From Roseisolibacter agri (GTDB taxonomy: Bacteria > Gemmatimonadota > Gemmatimonadetes > Gemmatimonadales > Gemmatimonadaceae): a stretch of DNA of 64,000 nt. The notes below the pieces were generated by a model that made no database searches, was not told the DNA's origin, and was given only the letters and a program-made list of their open reading frames with translations. Below are positions 24,832-33,395 of this stretch, piece after piece. Where the stretch lies: the NCBI RefSeq assembly GCF_030159095.1, contig NZ_BRXS01000005.1, positions 558,001 through 622,000 on the forward strand, read 5' to 3'. Numbering within the stretch: position 1 is the stretch's first letter; each line of letters opens with the position of its first letter. Made by a program: the position numbers and the translations under genes.

Positions 24832-27768
24832 CTAGAAGCTCGGTCCCAGCAGCAGCGCGTTCAGCACCATGCGGTCCCACGCCCGCCACCAGCCGCGGAA
24901 CGTCGGGTCGTTGCCGAACAGCACCACGTGGCCGCCGCCGAGCGGCTCCTCGAGCACGAGCGCGGCGTTGCGCATCAGCCGCTCGGTGTTGCCCGGCCAC
25001 TGGAAGCCGGCGCGGTGCATCGGCCCGCGCGCGGGGAACACCGCGACGTTCGACCCGTCGCGCGACAGGCGGAAGAAGCTGTCGCCGGTGACCAGCGCGG
25101 TGAGGCGCGGCTGCTCGTAGCCGTACGTGAGCCAGTGCGTGCGGTCGAGCACCACGTCGAAGTGGCTCCCCGGCAGCCACTCGGCCGCGTCGGGCGTCGC
25201 GCCGGGGCTCGTGGCCGCGAGCAGCTCGCGCGCCTCGGCCGACGTGTCGGCGCGCGCACGCGCGGCGCGCGCGGAGTCGGCCTTTCCGGCGGTGTCCGGC
25301 TTCGCGTCCTCGCCGACGCGGCGCGCCGTGGTGAGCCCCACGTCCTCGCGCGCCGCCCACGCCGCGGCGTTGCCCATCGCGACCAGCGTCCCGCCGGCGC
25401 GCACCCACGCCTTCAGGCGATCGACGGCGTCCTTGCCGACGAAGTCGCCCACGCCGTACGCGTCGGGGAGGACCACGACGTCGAAGCGCGACAGCGCGCC
25501 CGGCATCGACCGCCAGTTGAGGTGCGTGAAGTCGACGCCGTAGCGGCGGTCGAGCGTCCACCAGAGCGCGCCGAACGCCGTCTGCGACACGCCCTCGTCG
25601 CCGACGACCGCCACGCGCGGCCGCTTCAGCGCCACGACCTGCTCCGCGCCGATGCCGAGCTTCGCGCGCTCGGTGAAGGCGCTCGCCACCGGCGTCACCT
25701 CGACGCCCGCCTCGCGCGCCAGCCGATCGACCAGCGCGTGCACGGTGGTGTCGTTGCGCGACGTGCGCACGACGAAGGTCCCGCGCGGCCACAGCCGCCC
25801 GCCGGCCTCCGTGCTGTCGGTGACCACGGTGACGCGCACGCCGTGCGCGAGCAGCTGCCACGCGAGGCGCGACGCGTTGGTGCGCTCGGGGCCGAACACG
25901 TACGCGCTCTGCGCGCGCGTGCCGCCCGTCACGCCGCCGCCCAGCGGCGCCGCCAGCAGCTCGCTGCCGGGCGACGCCTCGCTGAAGGTCGACGCGGCGG
26001 GACCGGTGAGCGCGATCGGCGCCGCGGCGCCGGCCGTCGCCGACGCGAGCGCCGGACCGGGGCGCCCCGCATCCGGGAGCGCGAGCAGCGCGCCCGTCAC
26101 CGGCGCGGCGTCCTCGGTCCACCACGCCTCGACGCCGAACGCCACCGGCAGCGACCACGCGGTGATGTCGTAGAACTCGTACTGCTCCTTGAAGCCCGCG
26201 CTCCCGCGCCGCTGGTTGCGTGCGAAGCGCTGCTCCTGCAGCCGCTGGAACTCGGGATCGAGCACCGGCGCCGGCTCGAGGATCGCGCGCGCGAGGCGCC
26301 CCTGCGGCTGCGCGAGATCCACGACGTACGTACCGGCACCGAAGCGGCGCGCCGCCGCCGCGTCGCCCGCCGCCGTGCCCTGGCCGTAGGCGTGCGCGCG
26401 CGCGCTCTGGAACGGCGCGTCGGCGCGCCGCACCTCGATCCCCGCGCGCAGCAGCGCGGCCGCCAGCTCGGCGGCGCGCAGCGGATCGCGCTCCGACGAG
26501 AAGGCGTAGCGCCGCACGCGCCCCGCGCGCCCGTCCTCGACGGCGCGGCGGCGGAAGGCGAGGTAGTCGGCGACGCGCTCGCGCGCGCCCGCCGCCGTCG
26601 CCTCGACGGTCGACATCGCCGACACCCAGTGCTTCGCGATCCCGTCGCGGAACGAGAGCTTGGAGCCGTCCTCGCGCTCCCACAGCAGCCCCTTCCACCC
26701 GCCGCCGTCGGTCTCGTACGTCATCCCGGTCGCGCCGGTGAGCGACGGCCAGGTGTCCCAGTAGCCCGGGTAGTACAGGTCGAAGTAGGAGCGCACGTAG
26801 TACTGCCAGCCGTAGCGGTCGAACGCGGCGGCGTTCGCGCGGCCGATGCGCGTCAGCCACTTCTCCGACTCGGCCCCGATGTGCTCGTTCACGGGGCGCG
26901 CGGCGGGCGGGAAGAAGTACGTGCTCACCTGGCCGTGCTGGTCCACCGCCACCTGCGGATGCCAGCGCAGCATGCCGCGCATGATCGCCTGCACCTCGGG
27001 CTGCGTGCTGGCGATGACGTCGCGGTTCAGGTCGAACCGGTAGTGGTTGAAGCGCCCCTGGATCGACCAGGGCTCGTCGTGCTCGAAGCTCTGGTTGGCC
27101 GGGTCGCGGCGCGCCACCGAGTTGTACCAGACGCTGAAGCGCTCGTGGCCGTCGGGGTTCGAGCTCGGGTTCAGCACGACGATCGCGTTGCGCAGCGCGG
27201 CGACCGTCGCCGGCTCGTCGCTCGCGGCCAGCTGGTAGAGCAGCTGCATCCCGCTCTCGAAGCCGGGCGACTCGTTGCCGTGCACGCTCTCGCTGATCCA
27301 CACCACGGCCGGCGTGCGCGCGGCCAGCGCGTCGATCTCCGCGGCGCTTCCCGCGCGCGGGTCGGCGATGCGATCGAGGTCGCGCCGGATCTCGTCGAGG
27401 CGCGCGATGTTCTCGGGGCTCGACGCGACGAAGAGCCGCATCCGCCGCCCCTCGTGCGTGGCGCCGATCTCCTCCACGCGCACCCGCTCGGGCGCCGCGG
27501 CCGCGATGGCGAGCAGCACGCGCTCCTGCTCGGCGTACTGCGTGTTGCGGTCGCCCAGGCGGTAGCCGAGGAGCGCCTCGGGGCGGGGGACGGCGGGGCG
27601 ATAGGGGCCGCGCGCCTCGAACGAGAAGGCGCGGTCGTCGCGCAGCGAGTCGCGCACGGCGGCGCCGATGGGCGGCTGCGCGGCGAGCACCGCGGGGCGG
27701 GATGCGAGCGCGGCGGACAGCGCCAGCAGGGCGGCCACCGCGGGGCGGCCGGGACGTCGCAGGGGCAT
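24832..27768 (-). CDS. Secreted M14-family zinc carboxypeptidase
   Basis: This 978-residue exported metallopeptidase has a signal peptide (VAALLALSAALASRPAVLAA). The carboxypeptidase A-like domain (about 75-420) has the zinc ligands His163 and Glu166 (ISESVHGNESPGFES) and His278 (VAVDQHGQVSTYFF). The substrate-binding Arg falls in NHYRFDLNRD (249). ATHEGRRMRLF at 104-113 is a family marker. The C-terminal half (about 450-978) contains a glutamine-amidotransferase-like or Rossmann-type region (VAVVGDEGVSQTAFGALWW, VVVLPDAYGVGDF, AWVRAGGTLVAMGNAAAWA) that is common in large secreted M14 proteins and has no visible catalytic residues. It probably degrades extracellular peptides for nutrition. 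I start at ATG 27768 for the signal peptide. Downstream it meets rfbB across element F. Confidence 0.9.
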   Translation of the reverse strand: MPLRRPGRPAVAALLALSAALASRPAVLAAQPPIGAAVRDSLRDDRAFSFEARGPYRPAVPRPEALLGYRLGDRNTQYAEQERVLLAIAAAAPERVRVEEIGATHEGRRMRLFVASSPENIARLDEIRRDLDRIADPRAGSAAEIDALAARTPAVVWISESVHGNESPGFESGMQLLYQLAASDEPATVAALRNAIVVLNPSSNPDGHERFSVWYNSVARRDPANQSFEHDEPWSIQGRFNHYRFDLNRDVIASTQPEVQAIMRGMLRWHPQVAVDQHGQVSTYFFPPAARPVNEHIGAESEKWLTRIGRANAAAFDRYGWQYYVRSYFDLYYPGYWDTWPSLTGATGMTYETDGGGWKGLLWEREDGSKLSFRDGIAKHWVSAMSTVEATAAGARERVADYLAFRRRAVEDGRAGRVRRYAFSSERDPLRAAELAAALLRAGIEVRRADAPFQSARAHAYGQGTAAGDAAAARRFGAGTYVVDLAQPQGRLARAILEPAPVLDPEFQRLQEQRFARNQRRGSAGFKEQYEFYDITAWSLPVAFGVEAWWTEDAAPVTGALLALPDAGRPGPALASATAGAAAPIALTGPAASTFSEASPGSELLAAPLGGGVTGGTRAQSAYVFGPERTNASRLAWQLLAHGVRVTVVTDSTEAGGRLWPRGTFVVRTSRNDTTVHALVDRLAREAGVEVTPVASAFTERAKLGIGAEQVVALKRPRVAVVGDEGVSQTAFGALWWTLDRRYGVDFTHLNWRSMPGALSRFDVVVLPDAYGVGDFVGKDAVDRLKAWVRAGGTLVAMGNAAAWAAREDVGLTTARRVGEDAKPDTAGKADSARAARARADTSAEARELLAATSPGATPDAAEWLPGSHFDVVLDRTHWLTYGYEQPRLTALVTGDSFFRLSRDGSNVAVFPARGPMHRAGFQWPGNTERLMRNAALVLEEPLGGGHVVLFGNDPTFRGWWRAWDRMVLNALLLGPSF

Positions 27769-27977
27769 CGAGAGGACCGGGGTCGGGAAGGGTGGTCGCG
27801 CGGGCTGAAGGTGCGGGCCCGGCCGCACCGAGACAAGCGCACGTCGGGCCGCGTCACCTGCCACTCGCACGCGAACGCTCCGGCGCCGCGCGATGAACCG
27901 GCGTGCTTGTTGAGCGACGGCGTGACATGCGCGGCGCCGCACGGCGCCGCTCCGACCCCAGCCTTCCGGAGTACCCC

Positions 27978-28385
27978 ATGCCCGAGAGCTCCACTTCCAG
28001 TCGCCGGCGCACGTGGGCCGACGTGGTCGCGATCGTCGCCGGCGTCGCGGCCATCGGCCTCGCGATGTGGCCCAACCTCGCCGCCGACGAGGGGCCCACG
28101 GGCGTCGCGCTCGGCAGCGGCACCCTGGCGTCGTTCGCCGCCGGTGGGCTCGCGATCGCCGCGGTCTTCATGGCCCAGCGCTCGCCCGGCACCGCGCGCA
28201 TCCCGCTCGCGCTCGGCGGCGTGCTCCTGCTGCTCTCGCCGTTCGTCTTCGCCCGCTCGGCGGGCGTCGTCCCGACGCTGCAGATGGTCCTCGGCGCGCT
28301 GATGCTCGTGGCCGCGCCGTTCATCGGCCGGCTGCCCGACGAGCCGTCCGAGCTCGCGCGCGACGACCCGCGCCCGCGTCTCTGA
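27978..28385 (+). CDS. Small four-helix membrane protein, SPW-repeat-like
   Basis: This 135-residue protein with about four hydrophobic helices (about 15-35, 45-65, 75-93 and 95-115) resembles the SPW-repeat family. Paired helices begin with a Trp-Ala-Asp type motif (RRTWADVVAIVAGVAAIGLA) and contain LLLLSPFVFARSAG, where an SP motif starts the next helix. Function is unknown. The ATG at 27978 gives a short charged N-terminus (PESSTSSRRR); a longer in-frame start at 27903 adds basic residues that look non-coding. It is divergent from the M14 gene and 171 bp upstream of the TonB receptor on the same strand. Confidence 0.65.
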   Translation: MPESSTSSRRRTWADVVAIVAGVAAIGLAMWPNLAADEGPTGVALGSGTLASFAAGGLAIAAVFMAQRSPGTARIPLALGGVLLLLSPFVFARSAGVVPTLQMVLGALMLVAAPFIGRLPDEPSELARDDPRPRL

Positions 28386-28473
28386 TGGCTCAGACGTCCT
28401 AAGGCTCCCCGGCGCGCCCGGAGGCGGGACCCGGGCGCGCCCTCCTCCCCCTTTCGTGACCAGCAAGGCGCGG

Positions 28474-28497
28474 CTAAGTTAGTCGCTCCTAACTAAG
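28474..28497. promoter_or_regulatory. Operator-like dyad upstream of TonB receptor
   Basis: CTAAGTTAG and CTAACTAAG form a near-perfect inverted repeat with a 6-nt centre, 60 bp before the chosen receptor ATG. It is the only AT-rich patch in a very GC-rich gap. The TTAG(G)TTAG-like half-sites recall metal-responsive DtxR/MntR-family operators, but their centre is longer here. It supports placing the start at 28557, because the GTG at 28497 overlaps the dyad. Confidence 0.55.
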
Positions 28498-28556
28498 TGA
28501 CGCGGTCGCCCGAACTCGTCTCTTCGGCGCCGCGCGGTCCGGTCACCTCGCCACCC

Positions 28557-30824
28557 ATGCCCGCCGCCAGTCTGCGCGCCTCCAGCGGTCGCATCTCCGC
28601 GGCCGCGCCCGTGGTCCTCGCGCTGCTCGCCGTGTCCACGGTCTCGCGCACGGGGACCGCACAGCCGGCCGTCGCGCGGGTCGTCGGCGGTGTGGCGGGC
28701 CGCGTCGTGGACACGGCCGGCGTCCCGCTCGCCGACGTGCGCGTCCGCCTCGTGGAGCTGGGCCGCACGCGCGTCACCGGCGCGGACGGCCAGTGGCGCT
28801 TCTCGGCCGTCGCGCCGGGCTCGTACACGCTGAGCGTCTCACGTCTGGGGCACGTGCCGGAGACGCGGCGCGTCGCGGTGCCGGGCGACGGGCGTGACCT
28901 GGACGTCGTGCTGCGCGCCGCGCGCGTGCAGCTGGCCGCGGTGCAGGTCACCGCGACGACCGGCGCGACGCGCGCCCAGGATTCGCCGCAGCCGACCGCC
29001 GTCATGGAGGGCGCCGAGCTGCGCACGAGCCAGGGCGCCGCGCTCGGCGAGACGCTGGAGCAGGTGCCCGGCGTCCGCAGCCTCTCGATGACGACCGGCA
29101 TCGGCAAGCCGGTCATCCGCGGCATGACGCACTACCGCGTCGTGACGCTCGACAACGGGCAGCGCAGCGAGACGCAGGCGTGGGGACACGACCACTCGCC
29201 CAACGTCGAGACCGCGACGGCCGAGCGGGTGGAGGTGATCAAGGGGCCGTCGAGCGTGCTGTACGGATCGGACGCGCTGGGTGGCGTGGTGAACGTGATC
29301 GCGCCGCCGGTGCCCGACGCGCTGGACGGCGCCGCCTTCGTGCGTGGGCGCGCGAGCACGCTCTACAACCACAACGTGCGCGGCACCGACGGCACCCTGA
29401 GCGTCGAGGGCGCGCGCGGCGGGCTGGGGGCACGCATGGCGCTCACCGCGCGCAGCAGCGGCGCGATGCGCACGCCGGCGGGCGTGCTCGCCAACACCGA
29501 CAACCGCGCCGTCGCCACCGAGGGCGCGCTCGGCTGGCGCGGCGTGCGCGGCACGGTGACCGCGCGCTACGCGGGCCGCGACGAGCGCATCGAGATCTTC
29601 GACGATCCCGCGACGAGCCCCGGCTACACGGGCTTCCAGCGCATCGGCACGTACCGCGCGACGGTCGAGGCGACGCTGCCGCTGGGCGGCGCGCGCCTGC
29701 AGGCCAACGCCGGCTACGAGCAGAACCTGCGGCGCGAGTTCGCGGGTGCGGCCGCGGTCTCGCCCGACCTCGGGCTGTTCGTGCGCAACTGGACGGCGTT
29801 CGCGCACCTGCACCACGCGCCGGTCGGTCCGTTCTCCGGCACGCTCGGCGTGTCGGGGATGACGAGCCGCTTCCAGAACCGCGGCAGCAGGACGCTGATC
29901 CCTGGGAGCGACTCGCGCACGGCCGCCGTGTACGCGTTCGAGCAGGCGGAGCTCGGGCGCTGGCGCACGACGTTCGGCGCGCGCCTCGACCACCGCACGC
30001 TGGCGACGGACGGCGACGCGACCATCGGCGTGCCCGGGCAGCGGCGCGCGTTCCCCGCGCTGACGGGAAGCGCGGGCGTGCTGTACCGACTTTCCGCGCC
30101 GGTCGCGCTGGTGGCGAACGTCGCCCGCGGCTTCCGCGCGCCGGCCGCGCCGGACCTGTGGGCGAACGGCTTCCACGAGGGCACGCGCGCGTTCGAGCGC
30201 GGGCAGCCGGACCTCGACGTCGAGACGTCGCTCAACACGGAGGCGGGCGTGCGCATCAATGCCTCCACGCTGACCGCCGAGGTGACCGGCTACGTCAACC
30301 GCGTGCGGGACTACATCTACCTGCGGCCGTTCGGCACGGGGCGCGGGCTGTTCGACTCGCTGCAGGTGGTGCAGGGCGACGCGCGCCTGGTGGGCGTCGA
30401 GGGGCGGGCCGCGTATCGCCCGCTGTCGTTCGTCACGCTGCAGCTCTCGGGCGACTGGGTGCATGGCGAGAACGTGACGGCCGGCGTGCCGCTCACCTTC
30501 ATCCCGCCGCCGCGCCTCGTGTACGGGCTGCGCGTGGAGCGCGAGCGTGCGTGGCGCGGCCTGCGTGGGCTCTACGCCACCGCGTCGGCGGAGACGAACG
30601 CGCGCCAGTCGCGCATCGACCCGCGCGACCTGGCGCCGCCGGGCTACACGGTCACCACCCTCGGCGCCGGTGCGATGCGGATGCTGCCACGCGGGCCGCT
30701 CACCGTGGACCTGACGCTCCGCAACGCGCTCGACGTGCGATACCGCAGCTTCATGAGCCGGTACAAGGCGTTCGCGGACGCGCCGGGAAGGGCGGCTATC
30801 CTGCGGGTCGGAGCTCCGCTGTAG
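28557..30824 (+). CDS. TonB-dependent outer-membrane receptor
   Basis: This 755-residue receptor imports a scarce ligand through the outer membrane using TonB energy. It has a signal peptide (APVVLALLAVSTVSRTGTAQ) and a carboxypeptidase-regulatory-like domain (about 48-115; GGVAGRVVDTAGVPLADVRV). The plug (about 135-250) carries ETLEQVPGVRSLSM, KPVIRGMTHYRVVTLDNGQR and VEVIKGPSSVLYGSDALGG, and a beta-barrel runs to the end. The plug motif with HDHSPNVETATAERVEVIKG resembles zinc receptors of the ZnuD type, whose plugs are His-rich, but I cannot assign the metal. The final residue is Leu, not the usual Phe. I chose ATG 28557 because it gives a normal signal peptide and leaves the dyad at 28474-28497 upstream. 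The gene ends against converging kup across elements H and G. Confidence 0.92.
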   Translation: MPAASLRASSGRISAAAPVVLALLAVSTVSRTGTAQPAVARVVGGVAGRVVDTAGVPLADVRVRLVELGRTRVTGADGQWRFSAVAPGSYTLSVSRLGHVPETRRVAVPGDGRDLDVVLRAARVQLAAVQVTATTGATRAQDSPQPTAVMEGAELRTSQGAALGETLEQVPGVRSLSMTTGIGKPVIRGMTHYRVVTLDNGQRSETQAWGHDHSPNVETATAERVEVIKGPSSVLYGSDALGGVVNVIAPPVPDALDGAAFVRGRASTLYNHNVRGTDGTLSVEGARGGLGARMALTARSSGAMRTPAGVLANTDNRAVATEGALGWRGVRGTVTARYAGRDERIEIFDDPATSPGYTGFQRIGTYRATVEATLPLGGARLQANAGYEQNLRREFAGAAAVSPDLGLFVRNWTAFAHLHHAPVGPFSGTLGVSGMTSRFQNRGSRTLIPGSDSRTAAVYAFEQAELGRWRTTFGARLDHRTLATDGDATIGVPGQRRAFPALTGSAGVLYRLSAPVALVANVARGFRAPAAPDLWANGFHEGTRAFERGQPDLDVETSLNTEAGVRINASTLTAEVTGYVNRVRDYIYLRPFGTGRGLFDSLQVVQGDARLVGVEGRAAYRPLSFVTLQLSGDWVHGENVTAGVPLTFIPPPRLVYGLRVERERAWRGLRGLYATASAETNARQSRIDPRDLAPPGYTVTTLGAGAMRMLPRGPLTVDLTLRNALDVRYRSFMSRYKAFADAPGRAAILRVGAPL

Positions 30825-30829
30825 CGGCG

Positions 30830-31034
30830 CTGCGGGCTGCGGGCTGCGGATCTCGAACCCCGGACACCTCGGCGCGCCGGACCTGTTGGCCTGTTGGGGG
30901 ATGCGGATGCTCCGGATCCGAACGGATCATGCGGATCGCTCCGTGTGGCGCCTGGGACCTCGCCGCTACGCGGGACGATCCGAAGGATCCGTTCGCATCC
31001 GGAGCATCCGCATCCCTCCCAGAGGCCACAGGGG
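30830..31034 (-). repeat. Family 2 palindromic element H
   Basis: This minus-oriented copy has its tail CTGCGGGCTGCGGATC at 30837-30852 (a third repeat unit starts at 30830), only 6 bp after the TonB receptor stop. The main stem pairs 30898-30928 with 30986-31016, 30 of 31 positions matching, and contains GCTCCGGATCC. The apex CGCTCCGTGTGGCGC matches the apex of element E in 14 of 15 positions. Outer ends carry GGCGCGCCGG in inverted copies. It forms an inverted pair with G, with tails pointing outward. Confidence 0.75.
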
Positions 31035-31040
31035 ACCGGC

Positions 31041-31191
31041 GCGCCGGCCGGTGAACGGCGTACGGCTTCGACAGGATGACGAAGAGGCTCCGCACCGGCG
31101 CTTGGAACGACGCGCCCCGCGGAGCCTCCTGGTCATCCTGTCATCCCGTCACAGCAGTTCGTCGTTCAGATGCGCGGCCCGCAGCCCGCAG
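31041..31191 (+). repeat. Family 2 palindromic element G
   Basis: This plus-oriented copy lies next to H. The hairpin 31070-31142 pairs GACAGGATGAC with GTCATCCTGTC and GAGGCTCC with GGAGCCTC, the same stem words as element F. The loop, read on the minus strand, includes GGCGCGTCGTTCC. Outer GAACG (31053) pairs with CGTTC (31163). The tail GATGCGCGGCCCGCAG... occupies 31169-31191 and stops 3 bp before the kup stop codon. Confidence 0.75.
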
Positions 31192-31194
31192 CCG

Positions 31195-33135
31195 TCAGAA
31201 CTCCACCTGCGTCCCCAGCTCCACCACGCGGTTCGGCGGGATGTTGAAGAACTCCGTCGCCGAGCGCGCGTTGCGCGACATGAAGACGAACAGCTTCTTC
31301 CGCCAGCGCATCATCCGCGTCTTGCCGCTCGGCAGCAGGCGCTCGCGGCCGAGGTAGTAGGACGTCTCGTTCGGCCGCGCGCGGATGCCGCGCGAGTTGA
31401 GGAACTTCATCACCTGCGGGACGTCGGGCGTCTCCATGAAGCCGTACGTCGCGGCCACGCGGTAGAAGCCGTGGCCGAGCTTCTCGACCTCCAGCGTCTC
31501 CTCCTCGTCGACGTCCGGCACCTCGGCCGAGCGGATGGAGAGCAGCACCACCTGCTCGTGCAGCACCTTGTTGTGCTTCAGGTGGTGCAGCAGCACGACC
31601 GGTGCGCCGCCCGAGGTGGACGTCATGAAGACGGCCGTCCCGGGCACGCGCGGCGGCTGGCGGCGCGCGACGTCGGCGAGGAACATGTCCATCGGGATCG
31701 TCGCCTTCTGCAGCAGCTCCTGCAGGATCTCGCGGCCCCGCTTCCACGTCGTCATCAGCAGGAACACGAGCGCCGCGATGCCGAGCGGCACCCAGCCGCC
31801 GTGCGGCACCTTCAGCAGGTTCGAGGCGAAGAACATCAGGTCGATCGCCAGGAACCCGTACAGGAAGACGCGCATCTTGGCCCGCGACCAGCCGAAGCGC
31901 TGCCGCGCGATGAGCGCGAACAGGATCGTCGTGATCGCCATCGTCGCCGTCACGGCCACGCCGTACGTCGCCGCCAGCGCCGCCGCCGAGCGGAAGGTGA
32001 CGACCAGCAGCAGCGTGCCGATCGCCAGCGCCTTGTTGACCTCGGGGATGTAGATCTGCCCCGCCTGCTCGTGGGACGTGTGGATGATCTGCAGGCGCGG
32101 CACGTAGCCGAGCTGGATCGCCTGCTGCGTGAGCGAGAACGCGCCCGAGATGAGCGCCTGCGACGCCACGATCGCCGCCAGCGTCGCGACCACCAGCAGC
32201 GGGATCTGCAGCGCCTTGGGCGCCAGCAGGTAGAACGGGTTCGCCACCGCCGACGGGTCGCGGATGAGCAGCGCGCCCTGGCCGAAGTAGTTCAGCAGCA
32301 GGCACGGGAGCACGAAGCCGAACCACGCCAGCCGGATCGGCTTGCGGCCGAAGTGGCCCATGTCGGCGTACAGCGCCTCGCCACCCGTGATCACCAGCAC
32401 CACCGCACCGAGCACGACGAACGAGCGCGTGGGATGGCTGGTGAAGAAGGTGATCGCGTGCCACGGGTTGAGCGCCGTGAACACCTCGGGATGGTTCACG
32501 ATCTCCGCGATGCCGAGCAGGCCGATGCTCAGGAACCAGGTGAGCATGATCCAGCCGAAGGCGCCCCCCACCTTGGCCGTGCCCTTGTACTGGAAGTAGA
32601 AGAGCGCCGCGATGATCGCGAACGAGATCGGCACCACGAAGCGGCCGAGCGCGGGCGCGACGACGCTGATGCCGTTGACGGCGCCGAGCACCGAGATGGC
32701 GGGCGTGATGATGCCGTCGCCGTAGAGGAACGCGCCGCCGAAGAGCCCGAGCGCGATCAGCAGCGCGCGCCGCTTCGCCTCGCCCTCGCGGTTCTGGCGC
32801 TGCAGCAGCAGCGCGAGCAGCGCGTAGACGCCGCCCTCGCCCTTGTTGTCGGCGCGCAGGATGAACATCACGTACTTGACGCTGACCACGAGCACGAGCG
32901 ACCAGACGATCAGCGACAGCACGCCGTAGACGTTCGCGATCGAGGGGGCGAGCCCGAACTCCTCGCGGAAGCACTCCTGGATGGAGTAGAGCGGGCTGGT
33001 GCCGATGTCGCCGTAGACGACGCCGAGCGCCGTCAGCGTGAGGACGGCCAGCTTGCGGCCGGTGGGGTTCTCCTCGGGGCGGTGGTGCGACGCGTGAGGG
33101 TGGAGCGTCGTCGGCGTCTCGGCCGTCGTCGACAT
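31195..33135 (-). CDS. kup: Low-affinity potassium uptake protein Kup
   Basis: Inner-membrane K+/H+ symporter of the KUP/HAK/KT family, 646 residues with the start chosen. The family signature GVVYGDIGTSPLYSIQECF lies in the first helix. Other conserved segments are NKGEGGVYALLALL, FGGAFLYGDGIITPAISVL, GGEALYADMGHFG and YFGQGALLIRDP. About 12 helices run to residue 450, followed by a cytoplasmic C-terminal domain (about 480-646). In-frame ATGs also occur at 33243 and 33300. The latter overlaps the terminator of the neighbouring operon and is rejected; 33243 would add 36 Ser/Pro/Ala-rich residues. I prefer 33135, which leaves room for a promoter, but this choice is uncertain. Its 3' end converges on the TonB receptor across elements H and G. 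Confidence 0.95.
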   Translation of the reverse strand: MSTTAETPTTLHPHASHHRPEENPTGRKLAVLTLTALGVVYGDIGTSPLYSIQECFREEFGLAPSIANVYGVLSLIVWSLVLVVSVKYVMFILRADNKGEGGVYALLALLLQRQNREGEAKRRALLIALGLFGGAFLYGDGIITPAISVLGAVNGISVVAPALGRFVVPISFAIIAALFYFQYKGTAKVGGAFGWIMLTWFLSIGLLGIAEIVNHPEVFTALNPWHAITFFTSHPTRSFVVLGAVVLVITGGEALYADMGHFGRKPIRLAWFGFVLPCLLLNYFGQGALLIRDPSAVANPFYLLAPKALQIPLLVVATLAAIVASQALISGAFSLTQQAIQLGYVPRLQIIHTSHEQAGQIYIPEVNKALAIGTLLLVVTFRSAAALAATYGVAVTATMAITTILFALIARQRFGWSRAKMRVFLYGFLAIDLMFFASNLLKVPHGGWVPLGIAALVFLLMTTWKRGREILQELLQKATIPMDMFLADVARRQPPRVPGTAVFMTSTSGGAPVVLLHHLKHNKVLHEQVVLLSIRSAEVPDVDEEETLEVEKLGHGFYRVAATYGFMETPDVPQVMKFLNSRGIRARPNETSYYLGRERLLPSGKTRMMRWRKKLFVFMSRNARSATEFFNIPPNRVVELGTQVEF

Positions 33136-33297
33136 GGACGGGAGGGCGGCAGGGGCCGCCGGCCGACTTGACGGATCGCCCGAGGTGGAATCGGCGGACG
33201 ACGGGCCCGATTGCGGCGCCGCGTCCGATGAGTTCGCGGACATGCAGGGGTGGGTCGAGGAAGGCCGCGCCGCAGGGCGGCGGCCGGCTGGACCATG

Positions 33298-33332
33298 CAA
33301 AAAGCGGGTCGCGCCCGGTGGCGCGACCCGCT
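33298..33332 (-). terminator. Intrinsic terminator of the sigma/LTxxQ operon
   Basis: AGCGGGTCGCGCC pairs with GGCGCGACCCGCT around a 4-nt loop (13-bp stem, 33303-33332). The minus-strand transcript then reads a run of five U, counting the last stem base. It lies 64 bp beyond the LTxxQ gene stop, in the right orientation, and separates that operon from kup. It is the clearest rho-independent terminator in the window. Confidence 0.85.
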
Positions 33333-33395
33333 CGGCAATCTACCGTGCCGGGGTGGAGCGTCCAGCGCGCCGACGAGCGCGCCTCAGCGCCGACG

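Noticed and set aside
24742-28302. Plus-strand frame of over 1100 codons opposite the M14 peptidase
   Set aside because: Its composition is that of a shadow frame, and the minus strand carries the catalytic zinc motifs.
28497-28556. GTG start of the TonB receptor at 28497
   Set aside because: It overlaps the operator-like dyad and adds 20 residues before a normal signal peptide.
33136-33300. Longer Kup N-terminus from 33300
   Set aside because: It would begin inside the intrinsic terminator of the neighbouring operon and adds low-complexity sequence not found in Kup proteins.
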